Below the pieces are notes generated by a model. The model searched no databases, had not been told where the DNA came from, and saw nothing but the letters and a program-made list of their open reading frames with translations. The translations under genes and the position numbers were made by a program. Shown piece after piece: positions 58,101 through 63,610 of a stretch of DNA of 64,000 nucleotides (the first letter of the stretch is position 1; each line of letters opens with the position of its first letter). This DNA comes from Mauremys mutica (taxonomy: Eukaryota; Chordata; Testudines; Geoemydidae): assembly GCF_020497125.1 (NCBI RefSeq), contig NC_059084.1:6847501-6911500 (forward strand). The letters are read 5' to 3'.

Positions 58101-59828
58101 ATGTTGGCAAACTCAAATCTTCCCTTTCTAAGGTACTCACTTAAAATCCTATGTTTAGCAGTGAAGAAGAAAACTAATTTTATAAAACATAATAATAGAA
58201 TCCTAGAAATGTAGGTCTGGAAGAGACCTTAAGAAGTTTTCAAGTCCATCCCCCTGTACTGAGGCAAAACTGAATAGATGTAGACCATACCTGACAGATG
58301 TTTGTCCACCCTGTTCTTAAAAACCTCCAATGATGGGAATTCTACAACCTCTCTTGGAAGCCTATTCTAGCGCTTAACTACATTTCTAAAGTTTTTTCTA
58401 ATATCTAACCTAAATCTCCCTTGCTGCAGATTAAGCCTATTACTTCTTATCCTACCTTAAGTGGACATGGAGAATTGATCACGTCCTCTTTATAACAGCC
58501 ATTAACATATTTGAAGACAGTTATCAGGTCCCTCCATGCCCATTTTTTTAACTTTTCCTCATTGATCAGGGGTTCTAAACTTTTTATCATTTTTGTTGCT
58601 TTTCTCTGGAGTCTCTTCAATTTGTCCACATCTTTCCTAAAGTGTGGTGGCCAGAATTCAACACAGTACTCCAGCTGAAGCCTCAGCAGTGCTGACTAGA
58701 GCAGGACGTCCTGTTAATACACGCCATAATGATATTGGCTTTTTTTGCAACTGCCTTACATTGTTGACTCGTATTCAATTTGTAATCCACTATATTCCCA
58801 TATCCAGCACTACTACCACCTAGTCAGTTATTCCCTATCGCATATTCATGCGTTTGATTTGTCCTTCCTAAGTGTAGTACTTTGCACTTGTCTTCATTGG
58901 CAGTTCTGATATAGTTTTAATTTGCTACGCCTCCAATATTATCTGAGATGATGCCCAGGAATCCAGTGGAAACATTTAAAAGTTAATATTTTTTAAATTG
59001 GATTTATTGAAGAAAAATGTAAATTTGTGTATTTTGAGCATCTTAACCATTTTGATCCTCTACAATGTTGAATGGCTCAAATGCCTTACTTACTGCTCTT
59101 CTGTGAGTAAATGAGTGAACCAAGAGAATTTAGTTCTTTAGTGTTAAATATTTATTTTCAAGTTTAAAAGAGGCAAAGGGATTATGTAATGTAGGCAAGA
59201 GGCTTTACTATTAAAAACACTTTGATGGAAATGGAAAATCCATGCCTTTCAATATTAATATTTGTCATGATGCATCACAGTAAATGTATTCCCATCATCA
59301 GTATTGCTGGAATGCTCAGACTACTGATTTATTAAGAGGCAATATTTAGATGCAAGATAGACAAGTAATGTTTGTTTTCAAAATTGTGTAGGGCTTAAAA
59401 CTAATTCTATTTTTAATTTAAAATAATAGTTTTAAGCACAGATATATTCGTTTCAATTACAGTATTTCCCTAATGTAGACAATTGGTGTTGATTATTGCC
59501 ACAATTTATGGAATATTGTTTTTCTTTTAATTAAAAGTGAAGTACTTTCCAATGTCGTAACATCCTATTTAGCACTTCATTTGCTAGTTTAGCACTAGAT
59601 CAACAATTTCCCCTTGTACTTTTGTATTGTAGGAACTGTGCTTGATTCGTTTCCACCCTGCAACAGAAGAAGAGGAAGTTGCCTATATTTCTCTCTACTC
59701 CTATTTTAGCAGTCGTGGTCGCTTTGGTGTTGTAGCTAATAACAACAGACATGTGAAGGACCTCTACTTGATCCCGCTGAGTGCTAAGGACCCAATTCCA
59801 TCCAAACTCTTGCCCTTTGAGGGACCAG
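8689..59828 (+). CDS. DIDO1: DIDO1 gene span: 16 coding exons, 3' part outside window
   Basis: Death inducer-obliterator 1 is a nuclear protein of the PHF3/DIDO family. In mammals its PHD finger reads methylated histone H3 Lys4, its TFIIS-like domain and SPOC domain link it to RNA polymerase II, and it has roles in transcription, splicing and differentiation (family knowledge). Here the exons join without a phase conflict into 1359 codons plus one base. Order in the protein: new N-terminal extension (1-161), basic and acidic region (162-440), PHD (about 442-492), Cys-rich module (569-593), Ser/Lys-rich linker, TFIIS-like domain (about 843-950), a Cys-x2-Cys end (1028-1031), Ser/Thr-rich linker, SPOC (from about 1228 and continuing beyond the window). 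Every intron begins GT and ends AG. The last SPOC strand and the C-terminal region of the long isoform are missing because the window ends. DIDO1 is preferred over PHF3 because of the near-identical blocks around the PHD and SPOC. Confidence 0.96.
8854..10851 (+). other. DIDO1 intron 1
   Basis: GT at 8854 and AG at 10850-10851. Apart from the inverted-repeat element at 9953-10175, I see only AT-rich sequence. Confidence 0.7.
9953..10175. mobile_element. short inverted-repeat element, GTCTACAC family
   Basis: Left end GGTCTTGTCCACACTT and right end AAGTGTAGACTAGGCC are inverted repeats. The middle has related ATACCAGT/ATACTGGT stretches. No coding capacity. The same family appears at 14154, 34124, 39666 and perhaps 41460 and 38335. 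Confidence 0.65.
10852..11050 (+). CDS. DIDO1: DIDO1 exon 2: N-terminal extension
   Basis: A long T-rich tract and CAG end at 10851 and a GTAAAG donor follows 11050. The 199 bases are open in the frame set by exon 1 and encode residues 56-121 plus the first base of residue 122. The sequence is rich in Ser, Asp and Leu (for example SDRRLLPSSHSPFHLDL) with no domain I recognise. It ends in phase 1, which fits both exon 3 and exon 4, so exon 3 can be included or skipped. Part of the peptide has the look of a short conserved linear motif, but I cannot assign one. Confidence 0.72.
12840..15500 (+). mobile_element. decayed DIRS-like retrotransposon
   Basis: In one frame around 13160-13260 the translation reads GYFRPILDLSGLNLGSQN, which fits the R-P-I-L-D-L-x-x-L-N motif of DIRS-group reverse transcriptase. 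At about 15140-15230 another open stretch reads ASDCLSRHETDPAKWSL, like the A-D-x-L-S-R end of their RNase H region. The two are in the expected order. Frames are broken throughout. Limits are approximate. Confidence 0.6.
14154..14412. mobile_element. short inverted-repeat element, GTCTACAC family, inside DIRS-like remnant
   Basis: It begins TTTAGGCCTGGACTTAA and ends GTGTGTCTATACATGCCC, decayed inverted repeats of the family seen at 9953. Its position inside the DIRS-like remnant means that it inserted later. Confidence 0.5.
17195..17305 (+). CDS. DIDO1: DIDO1 exon 3: in-frame cassette exon
   Basis: Acceptor TTTTTAG ends at 17194 and donor GTAAGT follows 17305. The 111-base exon is symmetric (phase 1 in, phase 1 out) and open, coding for about residues 122-159, ending ENRSPA across the next junction. 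It contains two in-frame ATGs, at 17227 and 17287. The second would start a protein only nine residues before the position of the mammalian start, so a transcript beginning nearby could still give a near-standard N-terminus. Skipping the exon would keep the frame. Confidence 0.7.
17480..18780 (-). mobile_element. LTR of an old retroelement, reverse orientation
   Basis: On the minus strand a TATA-like ATATAAAA at 18257-18264 is followed by AATAAA at 17895-17900, spacing that fits an LTR. It lies directly after exon 3. From memory it is a common turtle repeat. No retroviral genes are seen next to it, so it is likely a solo LTR. Ends are approximate. Confidence 0.55.
19655..19770. repeat. old SINE-like repeat fragment
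   Basis: It includes ATGGTAGCACCTAGAAGCC and CTAAGCACTGTACAAATGC, which I recognise from a widespread amniote repeat. Short related remnants may lie at 18810-18870 and 44970-45010. Confidence 0.45.
20021..20090. repeat. about 70-bp fold-back repeat
   Basis: GTGAAATCCTGACCCTATTG and CAATGGGGCCAGGACGTCAC are near-perfect complements around a short T-rich loop. The same family is at 27234-27305. Confidence 0.6.
20763..20940 (-). mobile_element. CR1 LINE 3' end
   Basis: It starts with the complement of the CR1 tail (TCATAGAAATCTAGGACTGG) and goes on GGAAGGGACCTTGAGAAGTC, a typical CR1 3' sequence seen again at 21601 and 58195. Confidence 0.75.
21601..22269 (-). mobile_element. CR1 LINE fragment with reverse-transcriptase remnant
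   Basis: 21601-21800 is CR1 3' sequence. The complement of about 22080-22230 codes for KSEGPDEIYPRILKELAEA, matching the CR1 reverse-transcriptase region (K-S-x-G-P-D-x-I-x-P-R-x-L-K-E-L). The reading frame is broken downstream. A hAT-like element begins immediately after. Confidence 0.75.
22270..22564. mobile_element. short hAT-like DNA transposon, complete
   Basis: Flanked by an exact 8-bp duplication ATCTAGGG (22262-22269 and 22565-22572). Ends CAGGGGTAGGCAACCT and AGGTTGCCGACCCCTG are inverted repeats. Size and ends fit short hAT-Charlie-type elements. It is inserted at the edge of the CR1 fragment. Confidence 0.88.
22990..23872 (+). CDS. DIDO1: DIDO1 exon 4: N-terminal region and first half of PHD finger
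   Basis: Acceptor TTTTTAG ends at 22989; donor gtgggc follows 23872. The exon codes for residues 159-453. It opens SVLDDKGEQSNEE, matching the start of mammalian DIDO1 except that the start Met is TTG (Leu162) here. Next come a conserved block ending TTIAKREGAG, basic stretches that look like nuclear localisation signals (RRSGRQPKR, RRRGRK), a run of seven Asp (306-312) in an acidic SDSDSDG patch, and two related LTLKE-type helices. Three V-K-x-E sites (372-375, 378-381, 406-409) fit the SUMO acceptor consensus. It ends with the first PHD ligands, C444 and C446, and splits Arg453. The TTG at 22998 should not be called as a start. Confidence 0.96.
23873..24142 (+). other. DIDO1 intron 4, inside the PHD finger
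   Basis: A 270-base AT-rich intron that splits Arg453 of the PHD. No element seen. Confidence 0.85.
24143..24461 (+). CDS. DIDO1: DIDO1 exon 5: rest of PHD finger
   Basis: Acceptor TTTTCAG ends at 24142; donor GTAAGT follows 24461. It completes Arg453 and encodes residues to 559. The PHD ligands continue as C458, C461, H466, C469, C489 and C492, giving the full Cys4-His-Cys3 set with those of exon 4. Trp464 sits in the WFHGDCVG motif typical of PHD fingers. In the mammalian protein this finger binds H3 methylated at Lys4. After the finger come an acidic linker and a conserved block ending KKKLKIFQP. Nearly every residue of the finger agrees with mammalian DIDO1 as I know it. Confidence 0.97.
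26020..26364. mobile_element. short DNA transposon with 8-bp duplication
   Basis: Flanked by GTTTTAGG (26012-26019 and 26365-26372). It begins TAGGGCTGTCAATTAGTTGG and ends with AATTGCTTGACCTCCCTA, inverted repeats with the decayed inner pair GATTAACTG and GATTAATCAC. Probably hAT-like from its duplication. Confidence 0.82.
27068..27233. repeat. interspersed repeat, probably LINE-derived
   Basis: It starts ACATAAGAACGGCCATACTG and includes CAATGCCAGGTGCCCAAGAG. I recognise it from memory as a frequent reptile repeat. A fold-back repeat follows directly. Confidence 0.5.
27234..27305. repeat. about 70-bp fold-back repeat
   Basis: GGGTGAAATCTTGGCTCTAT and its near-complement, ending GGCCAGGATTTCACCC, form a long imperfect hairpin. 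Confidence 0.65.
28165..28940 (+). mobile_element. CR1 LINE 3' end
   Basis: It runs through typical CR1 3' sequence (GTTCTGGAACAGCCTTCCAA near 28391, then GGTCAGACTAGATGATC) and ends in the CR1 tail ATGATTCTATGAA at about 28920-28932. Confidence 0.8.
28975..29345 (+). mobile_element. CR1 LINE reverse-transcriptase remnant
   Basis: 28989-29195 translates to SQSILIEKLIEIGLCSN, then WIENWLKYCKQ, SWGELSNGVLQ and LFLFNIFTND, the CR1-type motif series before the catalytic Y/F-A-D-D box. That box is missing and the frame stops, so it is dead. Confidence 0.75.
29516..29713. mobile_element. short DNA transposon with TA ends
   Basis: TACACCTCTACCCTGATA at the left matches the complement of TATCGGGGTAGAGGTGTA at the right. 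The terminal TA on both sides would fit a mariner-type duplication. A poly-C run is at about 29629-29642. Confidence 0.75.
29714..30480 (-). mobile_element. LTR-like sequence, reverse orientation
   Basis: On the minus strand AATAAA lies at 30000-30005, and a TTTAAA in a TATA-like place lies near 30280. It begins where the small transposon ends. It resembles, from memory, a turtle LTR family. Ends approximate. Confidence 0.4.
30790..31080 (+). mobile_element. CR1-like LINE 3' fragment
   Basis: It includes TTTAGACTGAGTATTGGG, GGCTGTGGTGGAGTTTCCC and AACGAGACTGGATAAAACT, typical of the CR1 3' untranslated region. Confidence 0.65.
31387..31593 (+). CDS. DIDO1: DIDO1 exon 6: Cys-rich module
   Basis: Acceptor CTTTAG ends at 31386; donor GTAAGC follows 31593. 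The 207-base exon is phase 0 at both ends and codes for residues 560-628. It carries C569-x4-C574 and C585-x3-C589 with H593, in a block very like that of mammalian DIDO1 (GASKCIGPGC, DSVYCSNDC). The spacing suggests a small metal-binding fold, which is an inference. A Lys-rich tail (KPKEKIKSKSE) follows. Confidence 0.95.
31594..32375 (+). other. DIDO1 intron 6
   Basis: AT-rich, 782 bases, no element recognised. Confidence 0.8.
32376..32601 (+). CDS. DIDO1: DIDO1 exon 7: Lys-rich linker, possible end of short isoform
   Basis: Acceptor TACACAG ends at 32375; a donor gtatgt follows 32601. Residues 629-704 include a Lys-rich part (KKPTPEKKE) and the conserved block WASDHNYNAVKPEKT. It ends in phase 1 within Ser704. 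If the donor is not used, the frame runs 16 codons into the intron and stops at 32649-32651. A short mammalian isoform ends in this part of the protein, so this read-through may be a real alternative end. Confidence 0.93.
32602..32651 (+). CDS. DIDO1: possible alternative C-terminal tail of short DIDO1 isoform
   Basis: Reading past the exon 7 donor adds a short hydrophobic-rich tail (beginning CMYRIGIFLS after the last Lys) and then TGA. DIDO1 is known to make a short PHD-only product in mammals that ends near here. The first clear AATAAA I noticed downstream on this strand is at 37594-37599, almost 5 kb away, so the 3' untranslated region would be long. This could equally be ordinary intron. 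Confidence 0.4.
33130..33210. mobile_element. CR1 LINE 3' end fragment
   Basis: It includes GACTTCTCGAGGTCCCTTCC and ends ATGAGTCTATGATT, the CR1 3' end and tail in gene orientation. Confidence 0.7.
34124..34424. mobile_element. short inverted-repeat element, GTCTACAC family
   Basis: Left CTCTTGTCTACACTC and right GTGTGTAGACCAGGCC are imperfect inverted repeats. The centre has the ACACCAGTATAAATT/TATAACTGCAT pattern seen in relatives at 9953 and 14154. Confidence 0.6.
38335..38830. repeat. inverted-repeat element remnant with CR1 tail nearby
   Basis: It begins AAGGCATGTCTACACATAAT and has TTGCACTAGTT near its left end and again near 38690. A CR1 3' end (GAGGTCCCTTCCAACC, then TTCTATGATTCTAT) lies at about 38735-38785. 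The right end is unclear. Confidence 0.45.
39493..39508. repeat. poly-C run
   Basis: A run of about 15 C near a weak unique sequence. It accounts for several apparent open frames of low-complexity translation here. Confidence 0.8.
39666..39890. mobile_element. short inverted-repeat element, GTCTACAC family
   Basis: AAGGCCTTGTCTACA at the left pairs with TGTAGACACGGCCT at the right. An internal AGTGTAGACAGGG suggests either two halves or an insertion. Confidence 0.65.
39960..40500. repeat. repeat, possibly a DIRS-like terminal region
   Basis: It ends GAACTACAGTTACTGGTAAG, then TAACTTCTCTTTGTGG, which I remember as frequent in turtle sequences beside DIRS-like elements. No coding motif is seen, so the class is uncertain. 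Confidence 0.3.
41460..41745. repeat. possible decayed GTCTACAC-family element
   Basis: The ends AATGTCTAACTACAG and AAGGGTAGACTATGC could be decayed inverted ends. Inside, TATGCCGGCATAGCC is self-complementary. Confidence 0.4.
42463..42890 (-). repeat. interspersed repeat with hammerhead-like core (family B)
   Basis: The left part starts CTGCAGTGTTGTGATAGCTG and a segment ending near 42764 is its inverted copy (AACACGGCTACAATTACACT). On the minus strand there is CTGACGA (complement of 42589-42595), one extra A, a GAGCT/AGCTT stem and GAAA (complement of 42567-42570). The layout is the same as at 7685. The remaining part to about 42890 belongs to the same family, from memory. Confidence 0.55.
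45564..45685. mobile_element. 122-bp hAT-like element, complete
   Basis: Exact 8-bp duplication CTTTGTAC at 45556-45563 and 45686-45693. Ends TAGGGTGACCAGATA and TATCTGGTCACCCTA are perfect 15-base inverted repeats, and the centre also pairs (AATCGGGA, TCGGGATT). Confidence 0.88.
45700..47130 (+). mobile_element. decayed DIRS-like retrotransposon fragment
   Basis: About 46405-46455 translates as LAPVDLQDAYIHVPIATS, matching the D-L-x-D-A-Y-x-H-x-P-I motif of DIRS-group reverse transcriptase. About 46635-46680 gives LTQEVTHLGVHF, like the L-G-V/L-x-x downstream motif. Frame is broken elsewhere. The left limit is uncertain. It is in the same orientation as the remnant in intron 2. Confidence 0.65.
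48397..48862 (+). CDS. DIDO1: DIDO1 exon 8: Ser/Lys linker and start of TFIIS-like domain
   Basis: Acceptor TTTAACAG ends at 48396; donor gtggga follows 48862. It codes for residues 704-859. The first part is a low-complexity Ser/Thr/Lys linker less conserved than its surroundings. From about residue 843 the sequence SQIRQNIRRSLKEILWKR starts the TFIIS-like central domain shared with PHF3 and yeast Bye1, which contacts RNA polymerase II in family members. Arg859 is split by the intron. A mobile element begins only about 26 bases after the donor. Confidence 0.95.
48889..50147. mobile_element. 1.26-kb non-autonomous DNA transposon
   Basis: ACAGTAACTCCTCACTTAAC at the left has an imperfect inverted copy, ending AACTTTAAGTGAGCTACTT, at the right. 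The GTTAAGCGAA-like repeats follow the left end. It carries microsatellites (TA)n at 49051-49086 and (TC)n at 49098-49130, a GC-rich centre and a hAT-like element inside. From memory it is a known turtle family. Open frames in it are not conserved genes. Confidence 0.7.
49235..49438. mobile_element. hAT-like element nested in a larger transposon
   Basis: TGCTAAAT occurs at 49227-49234 and 49439-49446. It starts CAGTGGTGGTCAAAC and ends AGTTTGAGAACCCCCGG. It is a close relative of the fragment at 1-163. Confidence 0.82.
50981..51140 (+). CDS. DIDO1: DIDO1 exon 9: TFIIS-like domain, middle
   Basis: A T-run and TACAG end at 50980; donor GTTTGT follows 51140. It completes Arg859 and encodes residues to 912, including the signature stretches GKIALNIEKEMFNLF and YRSIMFNLKDPKN. 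These are the helical core of the TFIIS central domain and match mammalian DIDO1 almost residue for residue. Confidence 0.97.
51900..52016 (+). CDS. DIDO1: DIDO1 exon 10: TFIIS-like domain, end
   Basis: Acceptor TTTCAG ends at 51899; donor GTAAGT follows 52016. The 117 bases are phase 0 at both ends and encode residues 913-951 (GLFHRVLREEISL, then the conserved MKPEELLSKEL). This completes the TFIIS-like domain. Confidence 0.97.
52302..52409 (+). CDS. DIDO1: DIDO1 exon 11: linker
   Basis: Acceptor TTCTTAG ends at 52301; donor GTAAGT follows 52409. It encodes residues 952-987 in phase 0, a Ser/Lys-rich linker ending in the conserved acidic block DSPPVSDSD. The 108-base exon could be skipped without a frame shift. 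Confidence 0.94.
53080..53215 (+). CDS. DIDO1: DIDO1 exon 12: conserved Cys-containing block
   Basis: Acceptor TTTTTAG ends at 53079; donor gtatac follows 53215. Residues 988 to 1033 include the block KDTTSQHRAHLFDLNCKIC, shared nearly unchanged with mammalian DIDO1 and PHF3. C1028 and C1031 form a Cys-x2-Cys pair whose partner ligands are not obvious. It ends in phase 1 inside Gly1033. Confidence 0.97.
53216..53607 (+). other. DIDO1 intron 12
   Basis: 392 bases. A fold-back repeat at about 53283-53352 pairs the CACTGAAGTCAGTGG region with ATTGACTTCGCTAGG. A short (GA)n is at about 53489-53502. Confidence 0.65.
53608..54148 (+). CDS. DIDO1: DIDO1 exon 13: Ser/Thr-rich linker before SPOC
   Basis: Acceptor TTTAAAG ends at 53607. 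The exon encodes residues 1033-1213, mostly disordered Ser/Thr/Glu sequence with the conserved islands GVVTTVTVSGRDPRT and SSSPDPRYL. The 3' end is set by frame: a donor GTGTGT after 54148 leaves two bases that join exon 14 to give Asn1213. A donor two bases later would break the frame. The donor lacks the usual G at the last exon base, so it looks weak. Confidence 0.92.
54149..55058 (+). other. DIDO1 intron 13
   Basis: AT-rich; no element recognised. The frame of exon 13 stays open for about 44 codons into the intron, to a stop at 54279-54281. Confidence 0.75.
55059..55212 (+). CDS. DIDO1: DIDO1 exon 14: start of SPOC domain
   Basis: Acceptor TTTTGCAG ends at 55058; donor GTTAGA follows 55212. 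Residues 1213-1264 include the SPOC opening strands (LSTIWKGFINMQSVAKF, then KAYPVSG). SPOC domains of this family bind the phosphorylated C-terminal tail of RNA polymerase II. Only Glu in place of Asp near the end (FEYLSE) differs from the mammalian sequence I know. Confidence 0.97.
55942..56071. repeat. 130-bp fold-back repeat
   Basis: Left arm with GGTAGGATTTTCAAAAAC and GGCCTAACTCTG pairs with the right arm CAGAGTTAGGCC and TTTTTTGAAAATCCCACC. Arms are about 55 bases, separated by a short loop near GTTTTACTATTG. Confidence 0.75.
56102..56159. repeat. 58-bp fold-back repeat
   Basis: ATCCAGTGCTCATTGAAGTC and GACTTCACTGAGCACTGGAT are nearly perfect complements, giving a 20-bp hairpin stem with two mismatched positions at most. 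Confidence 0.8.
58043..58132 (+). CDS. DIDO1: DIDO1 exon 15: SPOC domain
   Basis: Acceptor TTGTTTAG ends at 58042; donor gtactc follows 58132. The 90 bases, phase 0 at both ends, encode residues 1265-1294 (DLPDTIHIGGRISPKTVWDY and the helix after it). This is a core helix and strand of SPOC. Confidence 0.97.
58133..59632 (+). other. DIDO1 intron 15
   Basis: Half is a reverse CR1 fragment. 58940-59632 is AT-rich with nothing recognised. Confidence 0.75.
58195..58935 (-). mobile_element. CR1 LINE 3' fragment, reverse orientation
   Basis: It begins with AGAATCCTAGAAATGTAGG, continues as CR1 3' sequence, and on the minus strand 58447-58629 encodes DKLKRLQRKATKMI and WRDLITVFKYVNG, the C-terminal motif of CR1 ORF2. 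The coding frame has a deletion relative to other copies and is dead. Confidence 0.8.
59633..59828 (+). CDS. DIDO1: DIDO1 exon 16: SPOC domain, last exon in window
   Basis: Acceptor TTGTAG ends at 59632; donor GTAAGC follows 59828. Residues 1295-1359 include CLIRFHPATEEEE, YSYFSSRGRFGVVANNN and VKDLYLIPL, the central SPOC strands. It ends in phase 1 inside a Gly codon. The next exon, which should finish SPOC, is not found before 64000. Confidence 0.97.
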
Positions 59829-61189
59829 GTAAGCACACAATTTGTGGGAGGCTAAATGGTACCCAAAATTAAATCATAATTTCAAACATTCTAATCAAGA
59901 CAAATGATGTTACTGATTTTAGGTGTAATACATGCCCTCAAGTAAGTATCAATGGAAAAGTAGTTCATTATTTAAAAATAGTTCTAAAAATGAAACCTGT
60001 AATTTGGGAGTAGCAATAAGTAAACTCTTTGCCTCAAAGATAAAATAACCTGTAATCAATACAGTCCTTTCGGCAGTAGGCTTGGCTTACCCATTATTAT
60101 GAGTATAAATTTATCCATAAAACTTGGTATATAGAACAATCATTATATAAAAACACCACTGCCCACACATATGAGCACCAAGCCAGCAGGAAATTCCAAC
60201 TTTGGAAAGCACAGGAATCAAGATATCTACTCAAATGAAAGGTAATGTTTGCAACAACTTCACAGCATCATCATCTCACTCTAACTATGACTTTTTTCCT
60301 GCATGCTTGTGTTCTAATGGACGTTGAAAACTCCAGCTAAATCACTAAATGTCAAAGACTGGCTTGGGTTAAAAAAAAAAAAAGAAGAAGCCATTTTCCC
60401 ACTCCATAGGAATGTAGTCTAGCTGCACAATGGGTAGTTACAAATGGGTGAAGGAAGATTACATTATCACAATCCTGATCATTCTCATATACATTTTCTT
60501 TCATACTATTTTTGCGGGGGAGGGAGGGCAGGCAGAGGGAGTAAAATTCAGCTTCAGTTTGCTCCTCTCTCTGTGTGGTAGGCCTGATGACTGAGTGAAG
60601 AAGTAAGAATGAGGGGAGTGTGAATTCATTCTTCAGATAGCACTTTTTATACTGACTTGAATTTGATGTCTTCTAAAACTGAGGTTGAAGGAGGAGCATA
60701 AATTCAGTCACTAAACAAGAATTTGTTTTTGACACAAGGTAGCAGCTCAAGAGGCTAAAAGAGTGCGAGTTGAGATCCAGGCAGCACTCAGTTGTTGTTC
60801 TGGTGTTTTTGCAAAATGCTTTAAAGAATGAACATCAAGGACCCAGATCCTGCAGTATGCTGAGCACCTTTCTTGAGAAGCTGAATGACCAACTTCCATA
60901 TGCTCATAGGATTAGGACCCAACTAAACACTAAAATGTTCTCAACAACCTCATTAAACACACATAATGGAGTGTTTCATGTTTGGGCCAGCTCTTTGTGC
61001 CAAGTGTAAAAAATATATTTTGGTGCCACTCCCTTCCTGTCTCTCCCACACCATCTTAGAGAAGCCTATTCTGAAGATTCTTAGCCTTTGATAGTGGGGA
61101 AGAAATGCTAGCTGTGTAACCATCCATGAAGGGGACATACTCCTGGTCCCCATTCTTGGACTGCAACAAAAGGGGCAGTGTCTATTCCT

Positions 61190-61440
61190 ACCTATCAGGT
61201 ACTTATATGGCCCCCATTATCGTAGTATTTGAACACCTCACAATCTTTAATGTATTTATCCTCACTAGGCCTCTGTGAGGTAGAGGAAGCACTGTTATCC
61301 TTACTCAGTTCCTCAGCTGTAAAATAACAGAGGCACAAAGTTATGTGCTCAAGGTCACACAGAAAATCTTTGAATCAGGGAACTGAATCTGGGTCTCTGG
61401 AGTCCCAGGCTAGCAACCTAACCATTGGACCACTCTTCTT
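61190..61440 (+). mobile_element. MIR-like SINE
   Basis: The stretch AGAGGCACAAAGTTATGTGC followed by TCAAGGTCACACAGAAAATC and CTAACCATTGGACCACTCTT resembles the core and 3' part of MIR/CORE SINEs. The 5' part includes ACCTCACAATCTTTAATG. Confidence 0.6.
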
Positions 61441-62673
61441 AGCACACAAAAAAATTCCTACACTCAAAGTGCCTTCCCCTGTGGACCATGATGAACAAGA
61501 GGAATAGGACTGGCCCATCAGTCAGCCCGAAGGAGCCCACAGTCTTTTGTAGTGTATTTAAATGTATCTTAGGGGAGCACTTAAATAATCTACGCCTAGT
61601 ACCTGCTTTGTTTGACCTTTGATTTTTCTCTAGCTTTGTAAGTTTTCTTTTTCAATTAATTTTAATTAGTTTTCTCTGATCTGGAGAATTTGGTAAATGT
61701 GGATAAATCAATGCTTTTAAATCTTCTTAGTAGGAACTTGCAGATATCACATATGGGCCTTTTGTGGGCCTTCTGCACTGGAGTGAATTATACCCAAGAC
61801 GAGTTCACAAATTGATTAGCCTCTAGTCGGACAAAGGTTACGGTTCTAAATTCTAAAATTAAGTCTTTCTCAAATACTAGAATTAAGGAATACCATGGAT
61901 AAAATACATGGAAATTACAACCAGCTATTGTTTTAAAATCAACATTATTTTTATAGAACATCTGTCCCTTCACAAATATAAAGTATTAAGAGGGTTGGTT
62001 GGCTGGGTTTTTTTGGGAGGGTGGTGGGGGGAGTGGGGGTTGATCAAGATTTTCAAAAGGGACATGATTTGAGTACCTCAGTTTAGGTTTCTGAACTAGA
62101 CATTCAAGGGGCCTAATTTTAACATCACTTTCTGAAAATCAGGTCCCTTTAAGGTCTCATGTTGGGCTCTCAAAATCACTATTTACTTTTGAAAATCTGG
62201 GCCTTTTACTTTTTTTTGTCATTTGAATTTTTATATGCTACATATGTGTCTACTGATTTTTTCCATGCCAGCAAAGGTTGGAGTGTTATAAAAAAAAAAT
62301 ACACTGTCTCTTGAGGAAGGGGTGTATTTTTTGTGATTTCAAGTGTATGAAACTAACATGATGCTGTTGGACTCCAGAGGGAATTGCATCTGCCACCAGG
62401 ACCTCCAGTTGGTGGTGGTGAAGTAAAGGGTGAAATGAGGGAATCTTAGAATGACCCCTCTTCACCAAAAGAAATGTACTTCAAAATGGGCAAAGATAGT
62501 AACTGTAAGCAAAAGAATTCCATAGCCAATGATCCTTACGGCAAAACGCTCACTGGCCAAAAGATTGTATCTGATTCTATACCTGGGAGTGTCCAAATGG
62601 CCAGTATCAACAACTTTCAAAGGATTGGCTTTGTTTTCATAGCATACAACACGTTACTGGTTAAAAGATTTTT

Positions 62674-62675
<2 letters not shown>

Positions 62676-62758
<83 letters not shown>
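62676..62758. repeat. (GT)n(AT)n microsatellite
   Basis: About 17 GT units followed by about 24 AT/TA units with a few GT breaks. The apparent open frames rich in Thr-His, Val-Cys or Ile-Tyr on both strands come from this. Confidence 0.97.
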
Positions 62759-63258
62759 ATATTTTTTGCTCTGTATTTGCTTCTCTCTTGAAGTATATAC
62801 AGTGGCATGCATTTCTTACTAATGGATGGTTATGCCTTAATTGGAAGTAATACAACAATTTTGCAAATGCAAACAAAACTATTTCAGCCATTTTCCCTCT
62901 TTTAAATAGTTCATGATAACTGCATTGGAAAAGTTTTGACTTACCCTTTTCTGCTTTAGTGGGCCAATGTGCTTTGTGGCATCAGTTTATTAAAAAAGAC
63001 GTGTTAGGAAGGGAATTATCAGTTTATGGCACTCACCAAGCTCTTACTCTAACCACCTAACTTCTGCAGGTCAGAAAGGATTTTCTAATTGTTTCTTTGA
63101 AGTATCATTGCTCTTCCACTTTATGTGTAAAATTAAATCTTTCTGGGGGGTATCAGACTAAATTAATTGGCATTGCTAACAAGGTTAGTCCAACATTTTT
63201 AGTTAATTATTTACAGGATGCTTTTAAACCTAGAATTACTGGCATCCAAACTATAGAT

Positions 63259-63610
63259 CAGGGTGGCCAAACTTACCGACCCTCCGAGACTTCCTTCAGA
63301 AGTTCAAGAGCCAGGGTGCATCTGCTGAGTCTTGGGGCTTCAGCCCCCTGGGAGGCACATGATGGGGTTCAGGGCTTCAGCCCCGCTCCTGCTAAAGCTC
63401 CAAGCCCTGGCAAGTGCCTCCCATGGGGATGAAGCCCTGAGACCCACCCCACTGCGCAGAAGCCCCTACCCCAGCACCCTGCTGCAAGGTAGAGGTCCCG
63501 AACTTCCACCCTCCCCCAAGTCTGATAGGTGGAGAATGGGGGGCGGGGTGGGAGTGGGGCTTCGTGAGCAGAACTTTAATGGAAAAAGAGCCACAGTTTC
63601 GCCACCCGTG
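63259..63610. mobile_element. short hAT-like DNA transposon, complete
   Basis: Flanks CTATAGAT (63251-63258) and CTATAGAG (63611-63618) are an 8-bp duplication with one change. Left end CAGGGTGGCCAAACTTACC and right end AGTTTCGCCACCCGTG are inverted repeats. The GC-rich centre gives spurious open frames. Confidence 0.82.

Noticed and set aside
62474..62891. Open frames across the dinucleotide repeats
   Set aside because: Produced by the (GT)n(AT)n microsatellite.
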